Below are positions 54,807-63,649 of a stretch of 64,000 bases of DNA, in pieces (positions within the stretch are counted from its first letter, which is position 1; every line of letters begins with the position of its first letter). The notes under the pieces are model-generated. The model was not told where the DNA came from and made no database searches. It was given only the letters and a program-made list of their open reading frames with translations. The DNA comes from Natrialba sp. SSL1 (lineage in GTDB: Archaea > Halobacteriota > Halobacteria > Halobacteriales > Natrialbaceae). The position numbers and the translations under genes are program-made. Location: positions 1-64,000 of the forward strand of contig NZ_MASN01000001.1 of assembly GCF_001861355.1 (NCBI RefSeq), given 5' to 3'.

Positions 54807-55289
54807 ATGCCAGCGCCATCACCACCATCATCGTCGCCATCGACGCCAGCTGATGCGCCGTCCTCAAAGCCCGACGCCCACCACGTCGGCATCACCGTCG
54901 ACAATCTCGACACCGTCCTTCCGTTCTACCGCGACGATCTCGGCCTTACGGTCGTCGACGAGTTCAGTGTCGCCGGTGACGAACTTGCCGCTGCGATAAA
55001 CGTTGCAGACGCGAGCGGCACGTTCGTCCATCTCGAAGGCGAGGGCGGGCACGGCTCCCGCATCGAACTCGTTTCGTTCGAACCTGCCGCTCGAGACGCA
55101 CCAACCGCAGGGCTCAATCAGCCTGGTGCGACGCACGTCGGCCTCCAGGTCGACGATCTCGACTCGTTCTACGCGACCCTCGACGACGACGTCACGACAC
55201 TGAGCGAGCCCCGAACGACCGACAGCGGAACGACGATTCTCTTCCTGCGCGATCCGGAGGGGAATCTCGTCGAAGTACTCGAGTCCTGA
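54807..55289 (+). CDS. Glyoxalase/VOC-superfamily protein
   Basis: A 160-residue VOC protein. After a Pro/Ser-rich start (about 25 residues), one beta-alpha-beta module is HHVGITVDNLDTVLPFYRDDLGLTVVDEF and the second is THVGLQVDDLDSFYATLDDD, ending ILFLRDPEGNLVEVLES. Conserved His near the first strand and Glu at the end are the metal-binding positions of glyoxalase I or methylmalonyl-CoA epimerase. Beside methylglyoxal synthase a glyoxalase role is plausible; methylmalonyl-CoA epimerase is the main alternative. Confidence 0.85.
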   Translation: MPAPSPPSSSPSTPADAPSSKPDAHHVGITVDNLDTVLPFYRDDLGLTVVDEFSVAGDELAAAINVADASGTFVHLEGEGGHGSRIELVSFEPAARDAPTAGLNQPGATHVGLQVDDLDSFYATLDDDVTTLSEPRTTDSGTTILFLRDPEGNLVEVLES

Positions 55290-55380
55290 GCAACAATGAT
55301 CGTGGCCGGTAGCCGAGTCTCGATCACCAAACACAGAGACAGCCACTGGGACCCAGGAGAGAGCCTAAGCAGACAGCGCG

Positions 55381-55749
55381 TTACTCACGTTCGAACGTCG
55401 ACCGGACCTGTTCGACGTCGGTCTCACAGGAGGGACAGGTTTCCTTCTCCTCGGCGATGTAGACCGCCTTGCACGTCGAACACTGGAACAGGTTGCCGCT
55501 CGCGCCGGTTCTCGAGTCGGCGGAGGATTCTGCTTCCGGCGACGGCGTCTCGGTGGAATCAGTGCCGCCGAGCAGTGACCTGATTCCGAAACTGGTTCCG
55601 CTATCAGTGTCGGACTGTGCCGTCCCGCCAGCCCGCGTCGTGAGTTGTGTGCCGGTACTGGGGCCCGTCCCACGCCGAAGTGTCGACTGTACGTGGTCAC
55701 GAACGCGACCGAACTGCAACAACGGCTTCATCTTCCGGCGAATGTCCAT
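55381..55749 (-). CDS. Zinc-ribbon protein
   Basis: About 122 residues. The N-terminus is basic (MDIRRKMKPLLQFGRVRDHV), the middle is disordered and Ser/Thr/Gly-rich, and the C-terminus is a rubredoxin-like zinc ribbon FQCSTCKAVYIAEEKETCPSC. ATG 55731 is also possible. Function unknown; small zinc-ribbon proteins of this kind are abundant in haloarchaea. Confidence 0.75.
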   Translation of the reverse strand: MDIRRKMKPLLQFGRVRDHVQSTLRRGTGPSTGTQLTTRAGGTAQSDTDSGTSFGIRSLLGGTDSTETPSPEAESSADSRTGASGNLFQCSTCKAVYIAEEKETCPSCETDVEQVRSTFERE

Positions 55750-55920
55750 ACATGGTGTATGTAGAATGACCCCGAAGTAGATGCCGTCTAAAATATTTGG
55801 TGGCCGACCGTGTGACCCGTCCACTCACTGCATATCGATTGCACACCGCCTCGTCGTTCTCGTTCGCCGTGTTGGGGCCGGATAGGAAGTTTTTCCACCT
55901 CCGCGGAGCCACTCGCGTGC

Positions 55921-56721
55921 ATGAACTTCTTCGACCGCCTGCACGACCGCATCCGAACGGTCGACAGCGTCGTCAGCGTCGGCCTCGATCCAGACCCGTC
56001 TCGCATTCCCGACCACCTCGCCGACTACGATCTCCCGCGATGGGCGTTCAATCGCCGCATCATCGACGCAACCCACGAACACACTGCAATCTACAAACCG
56101 AACGCCGCCTTCTACGAGGACCCCGACGGCTGGGCCGCGCTCGAGGAGACCATCGCCTACGCCCACGGCAAGAACGTCCCCGTCCTGCTCGACGCCAAGC
56201 GCGCGGATATCGGGAACACGACCCGCCAGTACGCCCAGATTCTCGAGAAAGTCGACGCGATCACGGTCAACCCGTACATGGGGCGGGATTCCCTCCAACC
56301 ATTCCTCGCCGACGAGGAATCGGGCGTCTTCGTCCTCTGTCGCACGTCGAACCCCGGCGGCGCGGACATCCAGGATCTCGAACTCGAGTCCGGTGAGCCA
56401 GTGTACGAGCGCGTCGCCGCGCTCGCAGATCTCTGGAACGAGAACGACAACGTCGGCCTCGTCGTCGGCGCGACGAAACCAGCGGAACTCGAAGAGCTCC
56501 GCGAGCAGGTGCCCGACCTGCCGTTCCTCGTCCCTGGCGTGGGCGCACAGGGCGGCGACGCCGAGGCAGCCGTCGAGTTCGGGTTGGCGAACGGTGTCGG
56601 GCTGGTGAACTCCTCGCGTGGCATTATCTTTGCAGGCGAACACGACGGCGAGGAGTTCGCCGCAGCGAGCGGCCAGGCGGCGAAGCGGCTCAAGAAGCGG
56701 CTCAATCAGTACCGGGACTGA
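55921..56721 (+). CDS. pyrF: Orotidine 5'-phosphate decarboxylase
   Basis: A 266-residue enzyme for the last step of UMP synthesis. The long (type 2) form is seen: VVSVGLDPDPSRIPDHL, IYKPNAAFYE, the catalytic VPVLLDAKRADIGNTTRQYA with the Asp-Lys-Asp network, TVNPYMGRDSLQPFL and LVPGVGAQGGDAE for phosphate binding. Length and motifs are complete. A leaderless start at 55921 is likely. A 10-bp tandem repeat lies just after the stop. Confidence 0.96.
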   Translation: MNFFDRLHDRIRTVDSVVSVGLDPDPSRIPDHLADYDLPRWAFNRRIIDATHEHTAIYKPNAAFYEDPDGWAALEETIAYAHGKNVPVLLDAKRADIGNTTRQYAQILEKVDAITVNPYMGRDSLQPFLADEESGVFVLCRTSNPGGADIQDLELESGEPVYERVAALADLWNENDNVGLVVGATKPAELEELREQVPDLPFLVPGVGAQGGDAEAAVEFGLANGVGLVNSSRGIIFAGEHDGEEFAAASGQAAKRLKKRLNQYRD

Positions 56722-56760
56722 GTTATACCAGACAGACTGTACTGAACCAGACCGAGCCAC

Positions 56761-56830
56761 ACCGAACCACACTGCACCACACTGCACCACACTGCACCAC
56801 ACTGCACCACACTGCACCACACTGAACTGC
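56761..56830. repeat. 10-bp tandem repeat
   Basis: Five perfect copies of ACTGCACCAC occupy 56771-56820, flanked by degenerate units (ACCGAACCAC before, ACTGAACTGC after). It begins shortly after the pyrF stop. There is no spacer structure, so it is not CRISPR. Confidence 0.9.
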
Positions 56831-56894
56831 AGTGGGCTGACTCACCGCCACGACTCCGCAAAAACGAAACCGGGGACCGCCGTCGCAAACCCGA

Positions 56895-57521
56895 TCACGC
56901 AGGTGACCGAACCTCGACAGTCGGCGTATTCGGCTGTGCGAGCGTGATGAGCGTATACACCGGTGAGCGCTGCGGATACGCCTGTACGGCGGCTTGTTCT
57001 TCTGCCGTCAGATCCCCCGTCACGTCGACCTCGATCTCGAGTTCACCGTACATCTCGTCGGCCCTGTCGAGATCGTGGATCCCGAACAGCATCCGGAGAT
57101 CCACGGGTGCACGGACTGTCGTCGTCACGTCCTCGATTGCGATCCCTTCACGGATCGCGTTGTAACCGATCGTGCCGTTGATACAGGCCGTCAGGGCTGC
57201 CAGTGCCCCCTCGATGGCTTCGTAGCGGTCCGTCGGCTCGAGATACCCCATCGCATCTTCGAGCTCCGGCGGCAGTCCGAACTCGAGTGTGTGTTCGCGG
57301 TCGCCACCCATTTCCTCGCCGCCAAGTTCCCACATGCCGATCGTGGCGGTCGTTCGGTTGGTGACGCTCTCGCTGGCACCGGTTGCGCGGAACTCGAGCA
57401 TGCCGTCGGTCGGGTTTGCGGCGAGCCAGTCGATGAAGTCCGCGTGTGCGGCGGTATCGACGCCGTGGTCGATACCAGTCGTCGCTCGTGTCGGTCGTCG
57501 TTGGTTGGTGTTCGTTCCCAT
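56895..57521 (-). CDS. OsmC-family protein
   Basis: About 208 residues from ATG 57521. The C-terminal two-thirds resemble OsmC/Ohr proteins: a beta part (GMLEFRATGASESVTNRTTATIG), the helix RYEAIEGALAALTACINGTIGYNAIREGI with one reactive-type cysteine, and EDVTTTVRAPVDLRMLFGI. Family members act as thiol peroxidases for organic hydroperoxides or as related stress proteins. Only one cysteine is in the expected helix position, so peroxidase activity is uncertain. N-terminus is polar and disordered. Confidence 0.75.
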   Translation of the reverse strand: MGTNTNQRRPTRATTGIDHGVDTAAHADFIDWLAANPTDGMLEFRATGASESVTNRTTATIGMWELGGEEMGGDREHTLEFGLPPELEDAMGYLEPTDRYEAIEGALAALTACINGTIGYNAIREGIAIEDVTTTVRAPVDLRMLFGIHDLDRADEMYGELEIEVDVTGDLTAEEQAAVQAYPQRSPVYTLITLAQPNTPTVEVRSPA

Positions 57522-57688
57522 CGGATTCACCAACTGCGATACGCGTCGGTCGAAAATAAAGGAGCGACGGCGCGACTGCGCGGCTTTCGACCGGATGACC
57601 GCCTCGCGGTGCGTTTCGCGCCGGATCGTCTCCCGTGGATGTCGCGTCGGTGTCGGTTCCGTACGGAACTCTCGTTACTCGCAGTCGG

Positions 57689-57985
57689 TCAGATTCGAAA
57701 TTGCTCTTCTCGCACGTCTCGTCCTTCCTCCCACTCGACAACCCGACCAACCACGCGTCCATCGCGTACCCGATCGGTAATCTCGACCGTGACCTCGATC
57801 GGCACGGCGGCTGCCTCGGCTTTCGCATCCAGCTCCGCTGGCAGTTTCTCACCGACGACGATCGGAAGCGGACTAGACTCGAGTGGATGGGCTGCGACGA
57901 ACTCCCCATCGCGCTCCTCGAGAGCGACGCGGAACCGCTCGCCGACGCCGACGGCGGACTCGAGTTGGTTACGAATCGAGGTCAT
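57689..57985 (-). CDS. Conserved haloarchaeal protein of unknown function
   Basis: A 98-residue beta-rich acidic protein: SIRNQLESAVGVGERFRVALEERDGEFVAAHPLE, then PIEVTVEITDRVRDGRVVGRVVEWEEGR. It reads as an intact domain but I know no function. It is 6 bp from the zinc-finger gene upstream on the same strand, so the two form an operon. Confidence 0.7.
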   Translation of the reverse strand: MTSIRNQLESAVGVGERFRVALEERDGEFVAAHPLESSPLPIVVGEKLPAELDAKAEAAAVPIEVTVEITDRVRDGRVVGRVVEWEEGRDVREEQFRI

Positions 57986-57991
57986 GGTGTC

Positions 57992-58177
57992 TCAAAACCG
58001 GTGAATATCCACGTCATCCGAGTTCGGATCCCGTCCTGGCTCGGCCTGTGCTGCACAGTCGGCACAGAGGCCCTTCCCGCGCTCGTAGTGCTGTTCGCAG
58101 GCGAGCGTGCCGCAGTTGTCACAGCGCTCCTGGGCCGGACGCGATTCGCAGATCTGACAGAGGCCGCTGACGCTCAT
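57992..58177 (-). CDS. Small zinc-finger protein
   Basis: A 61-residue protein with two tandem zinc-binding knuckles: CQICESRPAQERCDNCGTLACEQHYERGKGLCADCA. Spacing resembles B-box/HIT-like fingers of small haloarchaeal proteins. It probably binds a protein or nucleic acid. It is co-transcribed with the gene 6 bp downstream. Confidence 0.8.
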   Translation of the reverse strand: MSVSGLCQICESRPAQERCDNCGTLACEQHYERGKGLCADCAAQAEPGRDPNSDDVDIHRF

Positions 58178-58314
58178 ACGGACAGTAGGGGCTCGAGTAC
58201 CTTGAAACTGGAGCCGGCGTCAGCCTCTCGAGGGTGACATACATCGATGTTTGGTATGTGGAATGGTAACTAGAGACGAGAAGGCTTTTGCCGTGTGGCC
58301 CGCTACCGGTTGGT

Positions 58315-59916
58315 ATGAGCCGTGACCGGGCTCTTCTCGAGCGAGCCCTGGACCGTGGCGAACAGGACGGTGGCAGCGTCGAGTTCAAGGAACGGCTTTC
58401 ACGTGACGTTCATCTCGAGAGTGGGCGACGCGAGAGCCTGGCCGCCCAACTTCGACACCGATTGCTCTCCGGTGACGGAGAGGCGACCTACGTCGTCGGC
58501 GTGACGGACGACGGCGGACTCGCCGGCATCGACCCCGATACCTTCTCCGAGACGATGGACGTTCTCTCGTTGCTCGCCGAGGAGGCCGACGCACACATCG
58601 ATGACGTCCAGACCTGGGGTGTCAACCAGGGCCTCGTCGGCGTTGCAACGATCAACGAAGGCAGCGTCCTCGAGACGGACGACGAACACGTCGTCGTCGG
58701 TACTGCAGGACACGTCGACCACGGCAAGAGCACGCTCGTCGGCTCGCTCGTCACCGGGAACCCGGACGACGGCGACGGCGCAACGCGTGCGTATCTCGAC
58801 GTACAGCCGCACGAAGTCGAGCGCGGGCTCTCGGCTGACCTCTCCTACGCGGTTTACGGCTTCGACGAGGATGGTCCCGTCCGCGTCCGCAACCCGAACC
58901 GGAAGGCAGACCGTGCAGGCGTCGTCGAGGAGGCAGACCGCCTCGTCTCGTTCGTCGACACCGTCGGCCACGAGCCGTGGCTCCGAACGACGATTCGCGG
59001 GCTCGTCGGGCAGAAACTCGACTACGGACTACTGGTCGTCGCTGCCGACGACGGCCCGACCCGTACGACCCGCGAACACCTCGGCGTCCTGCTCGCGACC
59101 GAACTCCCGACGATCGTCGCGATCACGAAGACCGACGCCGTCAGCGAGGAGCGCGTCGAGGAAGTCGAACGCGAGGTCGAGGACCTTCTCCGGGAGGTCG
59201 AGAAGTCGCCGCTTCGCGTCGCCCGCCACGGCGTCGACACCGCAATCGAGGAGATCGGCGAGCGCGTCGTTCCGATCGTCGAGACCAGCGCCATTACGAT
59301 GGACGGTCTCGATACGCTCGACGAACTCTTCGACCGACTCCCCAAGACCTCGCAGGACACCGGCGAGTTCCGGATGTACGTCGACCGCAGCTACTCGGTG
59401 ACCGGCGTCGGCGCAGTCGCCTCGGGAACTATCAAATCCGGCGAAGTCGAGGCCGGCGACGAACTCCTGATCGGTCCGATGCCTGACGGCCGCTTCCAGG
59501 AAGTCGAAGTCCGCTCGATCGAGATGCACTACCACCGGGTTGACCAGGCCCAGGCCGGCCGCATCGTCGGCATCGCGCTCAAGGGCATCAAAGAGAGCGC
59601 AATCGAACGCGGGATGGTCCTCCTACCACAGGACGCCGATCCGGACCCAGTCCGCGAGTTCGAGGCCGAAGTCATGGTACTCAACCACCCGACCCGGATC
59701 GGCGACGGCTACGAACCCGTCGTCCACCTCGAGACGATCGGCGAGGCAGCCGCGTTCCACCCCGACGAAGGCCGGCTGCTTCCGGGCGATACGGGCGAGA
59801 CCAGCGTCCGGTTCAAATTCCGACCGTACCTCGTCGAGGAGGGCCAGAAGTTCGTCTTCCGCGAGGGCCGGAGTAAGGGCGTCGGGACGGTCACTGACGT
59901 CCAGCCACTCGAGTAG
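58315..59916 (+). CDS. GTPBP1-like translational GTPase
   Basis: A 533-residue GTPase. After a 120-residue N-terminal domain come G1 GTAGHVDHGKST, G3 DTVGHEPWLRTT, G4 AITKTDAV and G5-like ETSAITMDG. Two EF-Tu-type beta barrels follow (YSVTGVGAVASGTIKSGEVEAGDELLIGP and VRFKFRPYLVEEGQKFVFREGRSKGVGTV). This is the archaeal relative of eukaryotic GTPBP1, linked to translation and RNA quality control; its exact archaeal role is not established. ATG 58315 opens the conserved N-terminus. Confidence 0.88.
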   Translation: MSRDRALLERALDRGEQDGGSVEFKERLSRDVHLESGRRESLAAQLRHRLLSGDGEATYVVGVTDDGGLAGIDPDTFSETMDVLSLLAEEADAHIDDVQTWGVNQGLVGVATINEGSVLETDDEHVVVGTAGHVDHGKSTLVGSLVTGNPDDGDGATRAYLDVQPHEVERGLSADLSYAVYGFDEDGPVRVRNPNRKADRAGVVEEADRLVSFVDTVGHEPWLRTTIRGLVGQKLDYGLLVVAADDGPTRTTREHLGVLLATELPTIVAITKTDAVSEERVEEVEREVEDLLREVEKSPLRVARHGVDTAIEEIGERVVPIVETSAITMDGLDTLDELFDRLPKTSQDTGEFRMYVDRSYSVTGVGAVASGTIKSGEVEAGDELLIGPMPDGRFQEVEVRSIEMHYHRVDQAQAGRIVGIALKGIKESAIERGMVLLPQDADPDPVREFEAEVMVLNHPTRIGDGYEPVVHLETIGEAAAFHPDEGRLLPGDTGETSVRFKFRPYLVEEGQKFVFREGRSKGVGTVTDVQPLE

Positions 59917-60059
59917 TACCGCTCGCATACCACGCGGGTACACTACCCGAACACGACATCCGCGCATGGCATCCGCACACGTCACCGGAACACGGTCACC
60001 CCGCGGCCCCATCGTTCTGTTCCGACACACTTTTCGACTAGCTGCCACCTCGTTCGGCC

Positions 60060-60413
60060 ATGCTCCCTGACTCCCCGTCGGATCGACTGTGGTGGGCGAT
60101 CAGTGAATCGGTCGTCCTCTTTGGCATCTTCCTGTTCTGGGTCGCCGTCACCACTGTCATGACGATCGCGATCAGGATCTTCTTCGTTCCCTTCGAACTG
60201 CTCGGATTCGTCGCGCCTCCTGCGCCCGCGTTTGTCCAGCCGATAACCGGTTTCTGGAGTCTTGTCGTTCCGCTGGCGGTGCTCACGTCGTTGCTCTATA
60301 TCATCGTTCGTGGCGGGACGCTGCTCATCGATTACTACGAGGATCACGGCGGTCGACACGACCGTCAGGATCCGCACGAGACCCACGATCAGCAACCCCA
60401 CCAGTCGAGCTAA
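60060..60413 (+). CDS. Small membrane protein
   Basis: A 117-residue protein with two or three hydrophobic helices (ESVVLFGIFLFWVAVTTVMTIAI, a middle helix and WSLVVPLAVLTSLLYIIVRGG) and a charged C-terminal tail rich in His/Gln/Asp. Family unknown. Its TAA stop overlaps the stop of the convergent gene in a 4-nt CTAA. Confidence 0.65.
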   Translation: MLPDSPSDRLWWAISESVVLFGIFLFWVAVTTVMTIAIRIFFVPFELLGFVAPPAPAFVQPITGFWSLVVPLAVLTSLLYIIVRGGTLLIDYYEDHGGRHDRQDPHETHDQQPHQSS

Positions 60414-60796
60414 TCGTCCCCGATCCGACCCACTCCCACCGGGTGATCACCGATTACCGTTCCACCCAACGTCACCGCATCCGGGTGCATGAAGAGAATC
60501 ACGTCCTCCGGCATCGAAACATCCGTCCAGAGCTGGCGTTCGAGAAACGGCATCGACTCGACCGCGAGCTCATCGGCCAGCAGGCGGCGCTCGAGTACCC
60601 GCCGATTGTTCGGATGGAGGTAGAACTCGCAGGTGGTCGGGTCGGTCCGTGACTCGAGTGCGTCGAACAACTGTCGGCAGACGTCGATCACGTCGGGTGC
60701 GTCGACGGTGACGAGCGACGGCTCAGGGCCGTCTGTCCTCCCAGTCTCACGGATTTCGTCGACGACGGACTGGAAGTTGATCGCGTGGTTGGTCAT
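60410..60796 (-). CDS. Conserved protein of unknown function
   Basis: A 128-residue protein: INFQSVVDEIRETGRTDGPEP, VDVCRQLFDALESRTDPTTCEFYLHPNNRR, ELAVESMPFLERQLWTDVSM and VILFMHPDAVTLGG. It reads as an intact globular domain but no family is recognised. Its TAG stop overlaps the TAA of the convergent membrane-protein gene. Confidence 0.65.
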   Translation of the reverse strand: MTNHAINFQSVVDEIRETGRTDGPEPSLVTVDAPDVIDVCRQLFDALESRTDPTTCEFYLHPNNRRVLERRLLADELAVESMPFLERQLWTDVSMPEDVILFMHPDAVTLGGTVIGDHPVGVGRIGDD

Positions 60797-60889
60797 AGTG
60801 TGATCTGCGCAGCAATCGAGTAAAGTCGGCCGATTCCTGGTTCCTGCTCCTGGCTCTGAAACGTCGACGCAACGCTAGCAAGTGACGGT

Positions 60890-60940
60890 GAATCCCGGAC
60901 TTCAGACCCCGGACCTCAGACTCCGGACTTCGGACTCACC
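60890..60940. repeat. Imperfect short direct repeats
   Basis: Variants of CCCGGACTTCAGAC recur about three times (near 60895, 60910 and 60923), directly beside the HAD gene's stop. Function unknown. Confidence 0.5.
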
Positions 60941-61622
60941 ACGGCGTCGTCGCCAACTCTTCGAGCGAGCCTAGCGTGTGCGTGGGTTCGGGAGTCGGCT
61001 CCGACGGCGCGTCGTCGGTCGCTGGAATCCACACCGACCGCAGTCCAGCTGTCCGAGCGCCCGCGATGTCCGACGAGAGCGAGTTCCCGATGTAAACCGC
61101 ACGCTCCGGCGTGGACTCGAGTTGCTCCAGTGCGAGGTCGAACGGTTCGGCCGCGGGTTTCGGCGCTGTGTCGTAGCCAGCGCAGACGACGGTCTCGAAC
61201 CGGTCGTCGAGACCGATCGCCTCGAGTTTCGTCCGCTGCATTTTGGGTGGGCCGTTCGTGATCAGCCCGAGCCGGTACTCTCCAGCGAGTTGGTCGACGA
61301 CCTGCCGTGCCCCTGGCAAGGGTTCGATGCGCTCCTGGTCGCGAAGTTCCTCGAACGCATCCGCGACTGCCTCGCCCGCTGCGCGGTCGTGGCCCGCGGT
61401 GACGGTTAGATCGCCGAAACACTGCCGTCGAAGGTCGAGAATATCCGTACTGTCCGCGAGGTAGTCGCGGTAGCGGTCGTAGTACGCGCCGATGTCCCAG
61501 CACTGCGCGACGCCGGCGCGCTCGAACGCCGCCGCGAGTACCTCCTCGCCGTCCTGGCTGTAGGTACACAGTGTGTCGTCGAGATCGAAACAGACGACGT
61601 CGGTATCGTTCGTCTCAGTCAC
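60936..61622 (-). CDS. HAD-superfamily hydrolase
   Basis: A 228-residue phosphatase-like enzyme. The nucleophile motif is VVCFDLDDTLC, motif II LGLITNGPP, the Lys of motif III in APKPAAEPFDLALEQL, and motif IV is VYIGNSLSSDIAGARTAGL. The cap domain is helical (subfamily IA). Haloarchaea have many such phosphatases; the substrate is unknown. Confidence 0.9.
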   Translation of the reverse strand: MTETNDTDVVCFDLDDTLCTYSQDGEEVLAAAFERAGVAQCWDIGAYYDRYRDYLADSTDILDLRRQCFGDLTVTAGHDRAAGEAVADAFEELRDQERIEPLPGARQVVDQLAGEYRLGLITNGPPKMQRTKLEAIGLDDRFETVVCAGYDTAPKPAAEPFDLALEQLESTPERAVYIGNSLSSDIAGARTAGLRSVWIPATDDAPSEPTPEPTHTLGSLEELATTPW

Positions 61623-61691
61623 GGCTGCTGAATTGTCGCGGGTCCCGATAAAACGCGCTGTCTCCGATCGACGTCCACGCTCGATCCCAGC

Positions 61692-62222
61692 CTACGGTGT
61701 GGCGGTACTGATCTGGTACCGGGGTTCGTCCTCGCTTGTAACCTGCTCCGCGAGTTCGAGTAGCGCAGCCCACTCGAGTACCCTCCCCACGCGCTCCCGT
61801 TGCACCGGTCGGCGCGAGGCTGCATCGACGCGTTCCGTGACGGTCGCCGCTGACAGCGGTTCGGCAGCAGCGCCGAGTACGTCGAGTACTGTCTGAGCGC
61901 CGTGGACACGGTCCTGAAACGCCGTCTGGATCGGGGCCAACTCGAGTTTCTGTTCTGCCCGGCGATAGCCTTCCGCTCCGTCAACGGCGAGTTCGAGCGC
62001 GCGAAGGAAGGTGAGCCAGGTTGCGGCGTCGTCGCGGTCTCGGATCTGAATTTGTCTCCCCGCGCTCTCGTTACTCCGATCCAGCACCCGCGCACAACAG
62101 TCCGGCGTGTCTGCCGCCTCGGCCTCCGTGGCCGGAAGGGTGGCCCGGACTGTGGCGATGGACTCGAGTACGTCCGCAGCGTCGTGGGGTGGCTCTGGAA
62201 TCGGTTTGAACGTGAGGGACAT
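61692..62222 (-). CDS. Haloarchaeal protein with possible winged-helix C-terminus
   Basis: A 176-residue protein: LTFKPIPEPPHDAADVLESI, a helical middle (QIQIRDRDDAATWLTFLRALELA) and a C-terminus VLDVLGAAAEPLSAATVTERVDAASRRPVQRERVGRVLEWAALLELAEQVTSEDEPRY that looks like a winged helix. No family name is recognised. It lies between the HAD gene and mch on the same strand; a role in their regulation is only a guess. Confidence 0.65.
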   Translation of the reverse strand: MSLTFKPIPEPPHDAADVLESIATVRATLPATEAEAADTPDCCARVLDRSNESAGRQIQIRDRDDAATWLTFLRALELAVDGAEGYRRAEQKLELAPIQTAFQDRVHGAQTVLDVLGAAAEPLSAATVTERVDAASRRPVQRERVGRVLEWAALLELAEQVTSEDEPRYQISTATP

Positions 62223-62320
62223 GTGCTGTGTTGTGGTGTTGGAGCAGGTTCAGCGAGTGTGGGCGCGGATGAGCGTGGGTGAGTGTGGGTGAGTGTGGCT
62301 GTGTTCGTGCGCGTGGCTGC

Positions 62321-63253
62321 TCAGAGGTCGAACGACTCGGCAACGAGCTCCTCGTCGCGCTCGCCGTGGACATAGGTTGGGCCGCCGAGCACGTCGATCG
62401 TCACCGTCGCGGGTGCGAACAGATCCGAGGGCACTTCCTCGAAGTCCCAGTCGAGGTCGTCGAAGATATCGCCGAACGGCCTGCCGTGCTCGTCGGCGGC
62501 CGTCGACGGCACCGAGTCGAAGATGTCCGCGTCCTCGCGAACGGTGATATGTGCCGAGCCGCCGTAGGCGATTGCATCGTTCGTGCGCGCGATGGCCGTC
62601 CGCTCGTCCTCGGGCACTGGTGCAACCGGCGCGCGGCCCGTCGCCGAGACGATATCGTGCAGGTCGTACCCCAGTTCGGCGAGCCGGAACGTCGCAAGCT
62701 CGGCCGCGCGTGCGGCGTTCGTGATACTCCCGGCGAGGCTCGCTGTCGGGTAGGCGAGCAGGAAGACGCTGCTCGTCTCGACTTCCGCGAGCTCGGCGAC
62801 CTGTTCGGCTGCGGACTCGGTCGGGTGATCTTCGGTCTCGACGGCGAGTGCCGTCAGGTCGAACGCGTCCGTGTAGCCGACGCGGCGGAACTCCTCCTCC
62901 TCGGCGACGAGCGCCCGTGCAGGCCCGCTGCCGAGCCCCTCGAAGTCCTCAGTGATGAGCTCCCAGCCGGCTTTCTGCGAACAGAGCAACGAGAGCGCTG
63001 GCTGGTCGGTCGCCAGCTCAATGTACGGGATCGTCGCACCGCCGAGTTCGCCCAGTTCGTAGCTCGGCGTCGCTAGCCCCGCCGTCTGAATCTCCGTCAG
63101 CAACAATCCCGCCTCGATCCCACCGTCGAACTCGAGTCCGAAGTCGAGCACGGTCGACTCGGTGTCGAGATCGTAGCCGCCGATGTTGAGTTCCTCGGCG
63201 TACTCGAGGGCTTCGTCGACCAACTCGATCGCCATTCGGTTGAGACTCTCCAT
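62321..63253 (-). CDS. mch: Methenyltetrahydromethanopterin cyclohydrolase
   Basis: A 310-residue enzyme of C1 metabolism that converts methenyl-H4MPT (or tetrahydrofolate analogue) to the formyl form. It begins ESLNRMAIELVDEALEYAEELNI and shows DFGLEFDGGIEAGLLLTEIQTAGL, CSQKAGWELI, GSGPARALVAEEEEF and LGYDLHDIVSATGRAPVAPVPEDE, as in archaeal Mch. Haloarchaea use it with folate-type carriers. Length and motifs are complete. Confidence 0.95.
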   Translation of the reverse strand: MESLNRMAIELVDEALEYAEELNIGGYDLDTESTVLDFGLEFDGGIEAGLLLTEIQTAGLATPSYELGELGGATIPYIELATDQPALSLLCSQKAGWELITEDFEGLGSGPARALVAEEEEFRRVGYTDAFDLTALAVETEDHPTESAAEQVAELAEVETSSVFLLAYPTASLAGSITNAARAAELATFRLAELGYDLHDIVSATGRAPVAPVPEDERTAIARTNDAIAYGGSAHITVREDADIFDSVPSTAADEHGRPFGDIFDDLDWDFEEVPSDLFAPATVTIDVLGGPTYVHGERDEELVAESFDL

Positions 63254-63354
63254 AGGCTACGCTTCAGCGTCCGGCATAAAACAGTTTGCCAGTTCCAGTC
63301 TGACTTGCGTCAGACGCTCGGTGCGGACGGAGGGGTTGTCGCAGTGAATTGATG

Positions 63355-63564
63355 TCAGGCCGCTGGCTCGTAGCCAGCGTCGGCGATGGTGTCCGCAATT
63401 GTAGACTCGTCGATAGCCGCGTCGTCGTGTTCGACGCGGACCTCGTCTGCCTCGTGGTTCGCCGTCACGGACGAAACGCCCTCGAGCGACTCGACGGCGT
63501 CGATAACGTTCGATTCGCAGCCCCCGCAGGACATGCCGGTTACCTCGAGTGTCGTCTGTTCCAT
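63355..63564 (-). CDS. Heavy-metal-associated (HMA) domain protein
   Basis: A 69-residue single HMA domain: MEQTTLEVTGMSCGGCESNV with the CxxC copper-binding motif, then VSSVTANHEADEVRVEHDD and DTIADAGYE. It acts as a soluble copper chaperone (CopZ type) for a P-type ATPase, which is not in the window. The upstream frame back to 63699 is non-coding in character; ATG 63564 is chosen. Confidence 0.9.
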   Translation of the reverse strand: MEQTTLEVTGMSCGGCESNVIDAVESLEGVSSVTANHEADEVRVEHDDAAIDESTIADTIADAGYEPAA

Positions 63565-63649
63565 ACGCGTCGTTTGTGCCAGTTCTGGTTGAACCTTGCG
63601 CTCACAGCGGTGGTCTCCTCCAGCTAGTGATCCTCCTCGTCTGTCGGCC

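Noticed and set aside
56761-56830. Possible CRISPR-like repeats
   Set aside because: Units are 10 bp and directly adjacent with no spacers.
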